From Treponema sp. (GTDB lineage Bacteria; Spirochaetota; Spirochaetia; Treponematales; Breznakiellaceae), in assembly GCA_031257595.1 (NCBI GenBank), contig JAIROH010000174.1, positions 1 through 9,652 of the forward strand: DNA of 9,652 nt, read 5' to 3'. Position numbers and translations under genes: made by a program. This document shows positions 1-6,717 of the stretch, in pieces (within the stretch, counting starts at the first letter, position 1; each line of letters opens with the position of its first letter). The notes under the pieces were generated by a model, which made no database searches, had not been told where the DNA came from, and saw only the letters and a list, made by a program, of their open reading frames with translations.

Positions 1-1467
1 GTTATGCTTACAAGCCAGTCCGCCCCCTTTGAAGTATCGGACACGATTACCGATACCCTTATCGGCAAACGCGAGGAAGACCTTGCGCTTTACCCGCTGT
101 TGTTGACCGATTTCCCGGAAGTTTCGGAAGACGGCCTAATCTACACGTTTACCCTGAAAAAGGGCGTACTCTTTCATGACGGTACGGAACTCAAAGCGGA
201 CGACGTTATCTATACGTTCAACCGCTTTTTTAACCCCGCGACGCAGACGAACATGATCTGGCTTTGCGACGAGGTTATCAAGGGCGCGATGGATGTGGAG
301 AAGGGTCTTGCGGATACCGTGTCGGGCATCAAAAAGATAGACGATTATTCGTTTACCATTGAACTGCTCTACCCGTTCTCGGCGTTTGTGTCGATTCTCG
401 CGACATCGCCGCTGGGCATTATCCCGCAAAAGGCATGCGAGGCGGCGGGCGCGGACTGGGGGCTTACCACCTATGTGGGAACGGGTTCCTATAAGGTAGA
501 AAGTTTTGATCCCAAGCAGCGAATCGTGCTTGCCCGCTTTGACCAGTATCACGGCGGCAAAAAGAACGTTGATAAAATCGTCATCACCAACATGGACAAC
601 GAAACGGCGCTGATGGAATTTGAAGCGGGCAACATCGATCTTTGTCCGATTCCCACGTCGGTAGCGCCCGGCTATCTTAAAGATCCCAAATTGGCAAAGA
701 ACGTAAAGTACCAGGAATTTATGGGCATTTGGGCGCTTCATTTTAACATGGCGATTCCGCCATTTGACGACATCCGCGTACGTCAGGCAATCGCCTATGC
801 GACAAACCTTGGCGAACTGTGTAACGTATACTACGAAGGCGGAAAAACTCCCGCGAACAGCCTTATTCCCAAGGGAATCCCCGGTTACAACGCCTCCAAT
901 CCCGTACATGAATATAACCCGCAAAAGGCCAAAGAACTTCTTGCCCAGGCGGGTTATCCCGACGGACTTACGTTCCTCGCTTCGGTGCGCAACAGACCCG
1001 ACATCAACGAGGTGTTTGAGGTGCTTCAGGCCCAGTACAAGGAATCGGGCATTACGATGAACCTGGAGCTTATCGACTACGGCAGTTTTGCGCAGAAACG
1101 GCGGCAGGAAGGCGGTACCCAGCTTTACATGATTACCTGGTACGCGGACTATGTTGATCCGGATATGTACCTGTACCTCCTCTACCACAGTTCCGTATCA
1201 GACAATTTTGCCAACGGCTTTAGCAGGCAGTATAACGCAACGGAATCCGCGTGGTATGACGCGCAGGTGGAAAAAGGCCGGCTTATTTCCGATATGGACG
1301 AAAAAATCAAATTCTATTCGGAGCTTGAGCGCTGGCTTACCACGGAATTCTACGCCGAGGTTCCGTTGTTCTGCGCTTCGGAATACTACATGATGTCGGA
1401 TCGCGTCGACGGAGCGGTGTACAAACCCGACTGGCTTTACAGCTACGAAAACGCCGTTATAAAATAA
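1..1467 (+). CDS. Peptide ABC transporter substrate-binding protein (SBP family 5), 5' partial
   Basis: This is the periplasmic or lipid-anchored receptor that binds short peptides and delivers them to the permeases encoded next door. The reading frame is open from base 1, so the N-terminus is cut by the window edge. The signal peptide and first strand are missing, perhaps 50-70 residues judging from the family. From the first visible Met (base 4), 487 residues remain. SBP_bac_5 hallmarks are clear: FHDGTELKADDVIYTFNR at residues 57-74, GTGSYKVESF at 159-168, and the block FDDIRVRQAIAYA near 256-268, which matches the family's conserved PF-D-RVRQA motif. The position next to DppBCDF-type genes and an M19 dipeptidase favours a di- or oligopeptide substrate. 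Family 5 also includes nickel, opine and glutathione receptors, so the ligand is inferred. It ends with TAA, three bases before a strong stem-loop. Confidence 0.93.
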   Translation, partial: VMLTSQSAPFEVSDTITDTLIGKREEDLALYPLLLTDFPEVSEDGLIYTFTLKKGVLFHDGTELKADDVIYTFNRFFNPATQTNMIWLCDEVIKGAMDVEKGLADTVSGIKKIDDYSFTIELLYPFSAFVSILATSPLGIIPQKACEAAGADWGLTTYVGTGSYKVESFDPKQRIVLARFDQYHGGKKNVDKIVITNMDNETALMEFEAGNIDLCPIPTSVAPGYLKDPKLAKNVKYQEFMGIWALHFNMAIPPFDDIRVRQAIAYATNLGELCNVYYEGGKTPANSLIPKGIPGYNASNPVHEYNPQKAKELLAQAGYPDGLTFLASVRNRPDINEVFEVLQAQYKESGITMNLELIDYGSFAQKRRQEGGTQLYMITWYADYVDPDMYLYLLYHSSVSDNFANGFSRQYNATESAWYDAQVEKGRLISDMDEKIKFYSELERWLTTEFYAEVPLFCASEYYMMSDRVDGAVYKPDWLYSYENAVIK

Positions 1468-1469
1468 GT

Positions 1470-1501
1470 TTTTCGCAAAACCCGAAAGGGTTTTGCGAAA
1501 A
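1470..1501 (+). promoter_or_regulatory. Perfect 14-bp stem-loop with GAAA tetraloop in the gap between binding-protein gene and dppB
   Basis: TTTTCGCAAAACCC (1470-1483) pairs perfectly with GGGTTTTGCGAAAA (1488-1501) around a GAAA tetraloop (1484-1487). It starts three bases after the binding-protein stop and ends about 20 bases before the dppB start. No U-run follows the 3' arm, so it is not a textbook intrinsic terminator. In known binding-protein transporter operons such as mal, structures in this position stabilise the upstream mRNA and give an excess of binding protein over permease. The same role is inferred here. The CGCAAAA/TTTTGCG core recurs in the hairpin at 6578-6624. Confidence 0.7.
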
Positions 1502-1522
1502 GCCCGCCGGGTGTTTGGCCGC

Positions 1523-2446
1523 ATGGCATCGTATTTTATTAAACGGATTGGTCAGGCGTTCATCGTACTTATCGGCGTAACGCTTGTAACCTTTGTATTG
1601 TTAAACATTATCCCCGGAGACCCCGTTGCCGTCATGCTTGAGAAAAACTCAAGCCCGGTTCTTGTAGCCAATCTCAGGCATGAATGGGGCCTGGACAGGC
1701 CCCTGCCCGTCCAGTACGGACAGTTTCTGCTGAACGCCGTAACCGGCAATCTGGGCAAAAGTTATTTTGAAAAACGCGACGTAATCGGCATGATTTTTTC
1801 GGGGCTTTCGGTGACAATCAGGCTGGGGGGCCTCGCGTTCGTTTTTTCGATTGTCGTGGGACTAAGCTGCGGGGTGGCCGCGGCGGTATTCCGGGGAAAG
1901 CTCATAGACCGCGTGTTGATGACCTTTGCGATGCTGGGAATATCGCTTCCTGTTTTTTGGATTTCCGTGGTGTTCCAGATCGTCTTCGGATTGTATCTCC
2001 ACTGGCTGCCCATTTCGGGCATTGATTCCGCCCTGGGCTACGTTCTGCCCACGATCGCGCTGGGTTCAACATATACGGGATCGATGGCCCGCCTGGTACG
2101 CACGAGCGTACTTGAGGAATTGTCCCAGGACTATGTAAAAACGGCCCGATCGAAAGGCGTCCGGGAAAGTTTTATCATCGTTAAACACGTGCTTCGCAAC
2201 GCGGCGATTCCCGTGGTAACGCTTTCCGGTACGCAGATCAAGTCGATTTTGGGCGGTTCAATGATTGTGGAAACGATTTTTTCAATTTCAGGAATAGGGA
2301 AAATCGCGATTAACGCGATACTGGTACGGGATATTCCGGTTATTCAGGGAACCGTTTTGTATACGGCGGCGTTGTTTGTGCTTATCAATCTGATTGTAGA
2401 CCTGCTCTACGGTGTTATTGATCCAAAGATAAGCGTCGCGTCGTAA
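1523..2446 (+). CDS. dppB: Peptide ABC transporter permease, DppB type
   Basis: One of the two inner-membrane subunits forming the translocation pore of a peptide importer. From the ATG at 1523 it has 307 residues, normal for the family. The N-terminus MASYFIKRIGQAFIVLIGVT leads into the first membrane helix (about residues 10-30) and the conserved IIPGDP motif (29-34), typical of DppB/OppB. WGLDRPLPVQYG follows at 55-66. Further hydrophobic segments lie near 100-122, 132-160, 172-188, 230-250 and 275-297. The ATPase-contacting EAA loop is DYVKTARSKG (203-212). Earlier in-frame starts exist (TTG 1493, GTG 1511), but the TTG lies inside the preceding stem-loop arm and would add residues not expected in this family. 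The ribosome-binding site is weak. dppC begins 9 nt after its TAA. Confidence 0.94.
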   Translation: MASYFIKRIGQAFIVLIGVTLVTFVLLNIIPGDPVAVMLEKNSSPVLVANLRHEWGLDRPLPVQYGQFLLNAVTGNLGKSYFEKRDVIGMIFSGLSVTIRLGGLAFVFSIVVGLSCGVAAAVFRGKLIDRVLMTFAMLGISLPVFWISVVFQIVFGLYLHWLPISGIDSALGYVLPTIALGSTYTGSMARLVRTSVLEELSQDYVKTARSKGVRESFIIVKHVLRNAAIPVVTLSGTQIKSILGGSMIVETIFSISGIGKIAINAILVRDIPVIQGTVLYTAALFVLINLIVDLLYGVIDPKISVAS

Positions 2447-2455
2447 AGGGGCAGC

Positions 2456-3370
2456 ATGAAACTGGTACGATCGCTTTTTGACAGAAACAGCCTCTACAGG
2501 GAAGCGGGGCTTGAAAACCTCGACACGACGGGTTTTTTCAGGGACGCGATGGGGCGGTTTTTCAAAAACAAACTCGCGGTGTTTTTTTTATGCCTTATTG
2601 TTGTTTTCGCGTTTGTCGCCATCTTTGCTCCGCTTGTCGCCCCTTACGATCCGTATCAGCAGGACGTGCGGGCAAAATTCCTTCCTTCGTCGTTTGCCCA
2701 TCCGCTTGGTACGGATAACTACGGGCGCGATGTACTGTCGCGGATCATTTACGGGGCGCGCGTATCGCTTTCCGTGGGCATTGTCTGCGAAGCGATAGCC
2801 GTTACGATAGGCGTTATCGTAGGCCTTGCCGCCGGTTTTTACGGCGGCAGGGTTGATATGGTGCTTTCGCGGATCATCGAAATATTCGCGTCGTTTCCGT
2901 TTGTCCTGTTTGCCATCGCCGTTATGTTTGTGCTGGGACAGGGCATGCTTAACATTTTTATCGCAATCGGCGTTATCGGGTGGACGGGACACGCCCGGAT
3001 TATACGCGGCCAGGTATTGCAGCTGCGGAACCGCGAATATGTGGAAGCGGCCCGCGCCGCCGGGGCTTCCAACTTCCGCATTATGATCAAACACATGCTT
3101 CCGAATTGTCTTTCCACGATTATTATCATCACGACGCTTGACATTCCAAGCGACATTATTCTTGAAGCGACGTTAAGTTTTCTCGGCCTGGGCGTAACGC
3201 CGCCGACGGCAAGCTGGGGAGAAATGATCAACGCGGCCCGTCCGTTTATCAGGCAGCAGCCGATGTTCAGCATCTATCCCGGAATCGCCATTATGATTAC
3301 CGTGCTCGCTTTTAACACGGTCGGCGACGCGCTGCGCGACGCCCTCGATCCAAAACTAAAGAACATGTAG
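2456..3370 (+). CDS. dppC: Peptide ABC transporter permease, DppC type
   Basis: The second pore-forming permease, partner of DppB. It has 304 residues, normal length. An OppC_N-like start carries a cytoplasmic leader and the first helix (about 38-62), ending in APLVAPYDPY. Then comes the family motif HPLGTDNYGRDVLSRIIYGA (82-101). The EAA loop is EYVEAARAAGASNFRIMIKH (194-213), and more helices follow to about residue 290. The C-terminus DALRDALDPKL is typical of DppC. AAGGGG (2446-2451) overlaps the dppB stop and lies 4 nt before this ATG, so the two genes are probably translationally coupled. The gene stops with TAG, and dppD starts 6 nt later in the same frame. Confidence 0.95.
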   Translation: MKLVRSLFDRNSLYREAGLENLDTTGFFRDAMGRFFKNKLAVFFLCLIVVFAFVAIFAPLVAPYDPYQQDVRAKFLPSSFAHPLGTDNYGRDVLSRIIYGARVSLSVGIVCEAIAVTIGVIVGLAAGFYGGRVDMVLSRIIEIFASFPFVLFAIAVMFVLGQGMLNIFIAIGVIGWTGHARIIRGQVLQLRNREYVEAARAAGASNFRIMIKHMLPNCLSTIIIITTLDIPSDIILEATLSFLGLGVTPPTASWGEMINAARPFIRQQPMFSIYPGIAIMITVLAFNTVGDALRDALDPKLKNM

Positions 3371-3376
3371 GCGGCC

Positions 3377-4393
3377 ATGGAAGAAGCTAAAAACGGCCGC
3401 GGGATTTTGCTTGAGGTAAAAAATCTCCAAACTCATCTTTTTCTGGACACAGGCGTGTCGCGGGTAATCGACGGCGTTTCGTTTGACATTATGGCCGGTG
3501 AAACCCTCGGCGTGGTAGGCGAATCGGGCTGCGGCAAAAGCCTTACGGCGCTTTCGATTATGCGGCAGATTCCCAACCCGCCGGGAAAAATTGTGGGCGG
3601 CGAAATACTGTTTGAAGGCAAAAACCTGCTTGAAAAAAGCAGGGCGGAAATGCGGAACATCCGCGGCGGCCAGATAGCGATGATCTTCCAGGAACCGATG
3701 ACGAGCCTTAACCCCGTCATGACGGCGGGCAGGCAGATTAAGGAAACGCTTAAAATCCACCAGAAGCTTTCGGACGCCGAGGCGAAAAAACGCGCCGTTG
3801 AAATGCTCGACATCGTGCGCATTCCGCTGGCAAAACAGCGTTACGGGGAATACCCCCACCAGCTTTCGGGCGGCATGCGGCAGCGCGTGATGATCGCGAT
3901 GGCGCTCGCCTGCCACCCCAAACTGCTTATATGCGACGAACCGACAACGGCGCTTGACGTTACCGTACAGGCCCAGGTCCTGAACCTTATCCGCGATCTG
4001 CAGAAAAGCCTTAACATGTCGATCATGCTTATTACCCACGATCTGGGTGTCGTGTCGCAGATGGCCGACCGCGTTATCGTCATGTACGCGGGAAAAATCG
4101 TCGAGTACGGCAACGGCAGGCTGATCTTCAGCCGGCCGCTGCATCCCTATACGCGGGCCCTCCTTGACTCGATCCCCCGCGTGCCCAAAGGCGGCAGGGC
4201 GGAAACGGAACAAAAAAAATTATACGCGATTAACGGCATGGTGCCGAATCTTCTGCTTGAACACCCCGGCTGCCTTTTCGCGCCTCGCTGTGAAAGCGCA
4301 TGTCCGGAATGCGGCGAAAAAGATCCGCCCGAATATGAAGATAAAAACGGAAAGACGTTCTGCTTCAGGAGGCTGCATTACGATGACCAGTGA
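3377..4393 (+). CDS. dppD: Peptide ABC transporter ATP-binding protein, DppD type
   Basis: Cytoplasmic ATPase that powers import together with the DppF subunit. It has 338 residues. The motifs appear in order: Walker A GESGCGKS (48-55), Q-loop Gln105 in FQEPMTSLNP, signature LSGGMRQR (163-170), Walker B LLICDEPTTALD (183-194) and switch His221 in ITHD. The C-terminal oligopeptide/dipeptide extension (oligo_HPY type) holds five cysteines: C299, C305, C309, C312 and C329. The spacing matches the cysteine cluster that binds an iron-sulfur centre in characterised DppD/OppD proteins; cluster binding here is inferred. All catalytic residues are intact. Its last 11 bases overlap the start of dppF, which indicates coupled translation. 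Confidence 0.95.
   Translation: MEEAKNGRGILLEVKNLQTHLFLDTGVSRVIDGVSFDIMAGETLGVVGESGCGKSLTALSIMRQIPNPPGKIVGGEILFEGKNLLEKSRAEMRNIRGGQIAMIFQEPMTSLNPVMTAGRQIKETLKIHQKLSDAEAKKRAVEMLDIVRIPLAKQRYGEYPHQLSGGMRQRVMIAMALACHPKLLICDEPTTALDVTVQAQVLNLIRDLQKSLNMSIMLITHDLGVVSQMADRVIVMYAGKIVEYGNGRLIFSRPLHPYTRALLDSIPRVPKGGRAETEQKKLYAINGMVPNLLLEHPGCLFAPRCESACPECGEKDPPEYEDKNGKTFCFRRLHYDDQ
4367..4372 (+). promoter_or_regulatory. Ribosome-binding site (AGGAGG) of dppF, inside dppD
   Basis: A perfect AGGAGG sits 10 nt before the ATG at 4383, within the 3' end of dppD. It decides the dppF start. The frame is open much further upstream (to 4164), but the upstream translation has no ABC-transporter similarity. An ATG at 4401 would lack this spacing. 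Confidence 0.8.
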
Positions 4394-5375
4394 TTACCTT
4401 ATGGAAGCGGAAAATCTTTCGATGTGGTTCCCCCTCAAAAAGCGCGACAGGAACGGAAAACGGCGTTATGTGAAAGCCGTAAGCGATGTGTCGTTCGGCG
4501 TCCACGGCGGGGAAACGCTCGGCATCGTCGGGGAATCCGGCTGCGGGAAATCGACGCTTGGCAGGACCATGGTAAAACTGCTTAAGCCCAGCGGCGGGAA
4601 CATTTATTTTGAACGGCAGGATGTAACGTCCTGGGACGAACGGCGTTTTCGCCCGATACGGCGCCATGTGCAGATTATGTTTCAGGATCCCTATGCTTCG
4701 CTTAACCCGCGCATGACCGTCGGCGACATTATCGCCGAACCGCTTGACATTCAGGGGATGTCGGGGAACAAAAAAATTCGCCTTGAAAAGATTGTGTATC
4801 TTATGGAAATCTGCGGACTTGATAAATCGTACATTACGCGGTACCCCCACGAATTTTCAGGCGGACAGCGGCAGAGAATCGGCATTGCCCGCGCCCTTTC
4901 CGTCGGGCCAAAGCTTATATTCTGCGACGAGCCTGTTTCCGCGCTTGACGTGTCCATTCAGGCGCAGATTATCAACCTGCTTATCGACCTGAAAAAATCG
5001 TTCGGGCTTTCGCTTGTTTTTATTTCACATGATCTGAGCGTGGTCAATCATATTTCCGACCGTGTCTGCGTTATGTATCTGGGGCGCGTGGTCGAAACGG
5101 CCGAAAAAACGGAACTGTTCAAAAATCCGCTGCATCCCTACACACAGGGGCTGCTCGCGTCGATTCCCGAAATAGGCGGCGATCTTCCCGATAAGGAAAA
5201 TCTGCTTGAGGGCGAAATTCCAAGTCCGGTAAATCCCCCTTCGGGCTGTCCTTTCAATACGCGCTGTAAATACGCCGTTCGGGAATGCCACGAGCTTGTG
5301 CCCGAACTGCGGAATTCCGGCGGAGAACATTATACCGCGTGTCTGCTTGCGGGAAACAACGGGGGTATTGCCTAA
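4383..5375 (+). CDS. dppF: Peptide ABC transporter ATP-binding protein, DppF type
   Basis: The second ATPase of the peptide importer, expected to pair with DppD. From the ATG at 4383 it has 330 residues. Walker A is GESGCGKST (50-58), the Q-loop is Gln101 in FQDPYASLNP, the signature is FSGGQRQR (158-165), Walker B is LIFCDEPVSALD (178-189) and the switch is His216 in ISHD. The C-terminal oligo_HPY-type extension has cysteines C289, C295, C302 and C320, the spacing expected for a DppF/OppF cluster site. Every motif needed for ATP hydrolysis is present. It overlaps dppD by 11 nt and is followed after only 2 nt by the dipeptidase gene, so it lies mid-operon. Confidence 0.95.
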   Translation: MTSDYLMEAENLSMWFPLKKRDRNGKRRYVKAVSDVSFGVHGGETLGIVGESGCGKSTLGRTMVKLLKPSGGNIYFERQDVTSWDERRFRPIRRHVQIMFQDPYASLNPRMTVGDIIAEPLDIQGMSGNKKIRLEKIVYLMEICGLDKSYITRYPHEFSGGQRQRIGIARALSVGPKLIFCDEPVSALDVSIQAQIINLLIDLKKSFGLSLVFISHDLSVVNHISDRVCVMYLGRVVETAEKTELFKNPLHPYTQGLLASIPEIGGDLPDKENLLEGEIPSPVNPPSGCPFNTRCKYAVRECHELVPELRNSGGEHYTACLLAGNNGGIA

Positions 5376-5377
5376 AC

Positions 5378-6466
5378 ATGAACGAAAAAACAAACAAAGA
5401 TCTGTATTACAAAAAAGCGGCCGGGCTGCATCGCGAATGTTTTGTATGCGACACGCACTGGGACCTCGCGCCCGAAATTTTTCTGCGCCGTATGGCGGGA
5501 GAAAAAAACGTTTTGAAAAACCGGTATCTTGACGACCTGAAAAAAGGAGGGTTTTCCCTTGTCGTGTCGTCGATCTTTGCCCGCGCCGAAATGATCCCTG
5601 AAAAGGGCCTTTACGAAGCGCTTTCGCAGATTGCGTCGCTTGCCGACGATGTCGATTCCGTCTCCGGCGAAGTAATTCTGGTAAAAAACGCCGCCGACCT
5701 TGAACGCGTTATCCGCAAAGAAAAGATCGGCGTTATGCTGTATATGGAAGGGCTTGATCCGCTGGGGAACACAAAGGAACTGCTTCGCGCGTTTTACGAG
5801 GCGGGGGTGCGGGGGGCAAGCCTTACCTGGAGCAGGCGCAACTTTTTTGCCGAAGGATGCTGCCGCGCCCACGAATATTTTGACGTAAAGGGAGGGCTTT
5901 CGGCGCTGGGAAAGGAAACCGTTCCGTTTATGGAAAAACTCGGCATGTTTATCGACGTAAGCCACCTCAACGACGACGGCTTTGCGGAACTCTGCGCCAT
6001 CGCGGAAAAACCGTTTATCGCGTCACATTCCTGCGCCCGGAGCGTTCACGACAATTACAGAAACCTCACCGACGGGCAGATCAGGGCGCTTGCCGCGAAG
6101 GGCGGCGTCATCGGCGTCAACGGCTATTCGGCAATCGCGGGCGCGGGGGCCCGCGACGCCGCGCGCTGGGCAAAGCTTTCCGAACACATTGAACGGATTA
6201 TAGGGCTTTCTTCTTACGACCACGCCGGCTATGGCTTTGACATTTGTACGCCGTATTACGAGGCGGAAACGCATACCGAAAACACGCCGTCGGGGGATTG
6301 CGTCGCCTCGCACGGGGACGCGATAGAACTGACCGCCGAACTTTTGCGCCGGGGACACGAAGAATCCAACGTAAAAAAGATCATAGGCGGAAATTTCGCG
6401 GGATACTTCAGGCGAATGTTGCGCCAGCGTTCCGACTTATACGGATCGTATACAGATCGTATTTAA
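5378..6466 (+). CDS. Membrane-dipeptidase family (peptidase M19) zinc dipeptidase
   Basis: Likely hydrolyses dipeptides, probably those brought in by the transporter encoded just upstream. It has 362 residues from the ATG at 5378, 2 nt after the dppF stop. No signal peptide or membrane segment is visible, so the enzyme is predicted to be cytoplasmic. M19 landmarks: the metal-binding HxD is H27/D29 in CDTHWDL, the bridging acid is E124 in YMEGLDP, and the later metal ligands are H196 in IDVSHLND and H217 in IASHSCARS. RNLTDGQI (228-235), GVIGVNGY (243-250), GYGFD with D288, and GGNF (337-340) complete the family pattern. Family members also act on D-amino-acid-containing or modified dipeptides, so the exact substrate is open. 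The C-terminus YGSYTDRI is encoded by a short direct repeat. This is the last gene of the operon. Confidence 0.93.
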   Translation: MNEKTNKDLYYKKAAGLHRECFVCDTHWDLAPEIFLRRMAGEKNVLKNRYLDDLKKGGFSLVVSSIFARAEMIPEKGLYEALSQIASLADDVDSVSGEVILVKNAADLERVIRKEKIGVMLYMEGLDPLGNTKELLRAFYEAGVRGASLTWSRRNFFAEGCCRAHEYFDVKGGLSALGKETVPFMEKLGMFIDVSHLNDDGFAELCAIAEKPFIASHSCARSVHDNYRNLTDGQIRALAAKGGVIGVNGYSAIAGAGARDAARWAKLSEHIERIIGLSSYDHAGYGFDICTPYYEAETHTENTPSGDCVASHGDAIELTAELLRRGHEESNVKKIIGGNFAGYFRRMLRQRSDLYGSYTDRI

Positions 6467-6483
6467 CAGATAAAAGTTTACTC

Positions 6484-6717
6484 TTATAGTTTTGGCTAAA
6501 TCAAAGAACGGATATTGTCTTTTGTTCGCGTCGCCGGAGGTTTTAGCAGGCGCACTCACAAAAAAGTATCGCGGGGTGTTCGCAAAAACTGACCCGGACT
6601 TGTCCCGGGGCGGTTTTTGCGGACAGGACCCCAAACTTTTTCGTGTGCCTGCCTCGATAATCAGCGACGCGGACGAAAGCTGTCATTATGATCTTTGATT
6701 AAGACAGAACACTAAAA
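6484..6717. repeat. Long imperfect palindrome filling the gap between convergent genes
   Basis: The gap is nearly one inverted repeat. Matching arm segments, read outward from the centre, are: the core stem 6578-6598 with 6604-6624; GCAGGC (6546-6551) with GCCTGC (6647-6652); CGCGTCGC (6527-6534) with GCGACGCG (6664-6671); and ATCAAAGA (6500-6507) with TCTTTGAT (6692-6699). Weaker similarity runs out to TTATAG (6484-6489) against CTAAAA (6712-6717), which includes the mnmG stop codon. The symmetry axis stays within a few bases for all pairs, so these are unlikely to be unrelated chance matches. No convincing gene was found here. It could be a palindromic intergenic repeat, a MITE-like remnant or a structured RNA; no target-site duplication was recognised. 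Confidence 0.65.
6578..6624. terminator. Central GC-rich hairpin, possible two-way terminator
   Basis: GTTCGCAAAAAC (6578-6589) pairs with GTTTTTGCGGAC (6613-6624), allowing one G-U pair. Inside it CCCGG pairs with CCGGG after a G-U pair and one mismatch, leaving a loop near 6599-6605. It lies between two convergent genes, where a shared terminator is expected. The A and T runs are inside the arms and there is no clean U tract directly after either arm, so intrinsic termination is plausible but not proven. Confidence 0.5.

Noticed and set aside
136..1188. A 350-codon open frame on the minus strand opposite the binding-protein gene
   Set aside because: It is rich in Arg, His and Val with no recognisable motif and lies wholly opposite a well-supported gene. 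It is a shadow of the codon usage on the other strand.
1493..1522. An earlier dppB start at TTG 1493 or GTG 1511
   Set aside because: The TTG is inside the stem-loop arm, and the added residues do not fit the normal DppB N-terminus. ATG 1523 gives the expected protein.
3356..4213. A 285-codon minus-strand frame opposite dppD
   Set aside because: No family motif, and it lies opposite the clear ABC ATPase motifs. It is a complementary-strand shadow.
6492..6698. A possible 68-codon small gene in the convergent gap (and a 65-codon one on the other strand at 6437-6634)
   Set aside because: It begins with a rare start codon without a clear ribosome-binding site, and its sequence is explained by the two arms of the palindrome.
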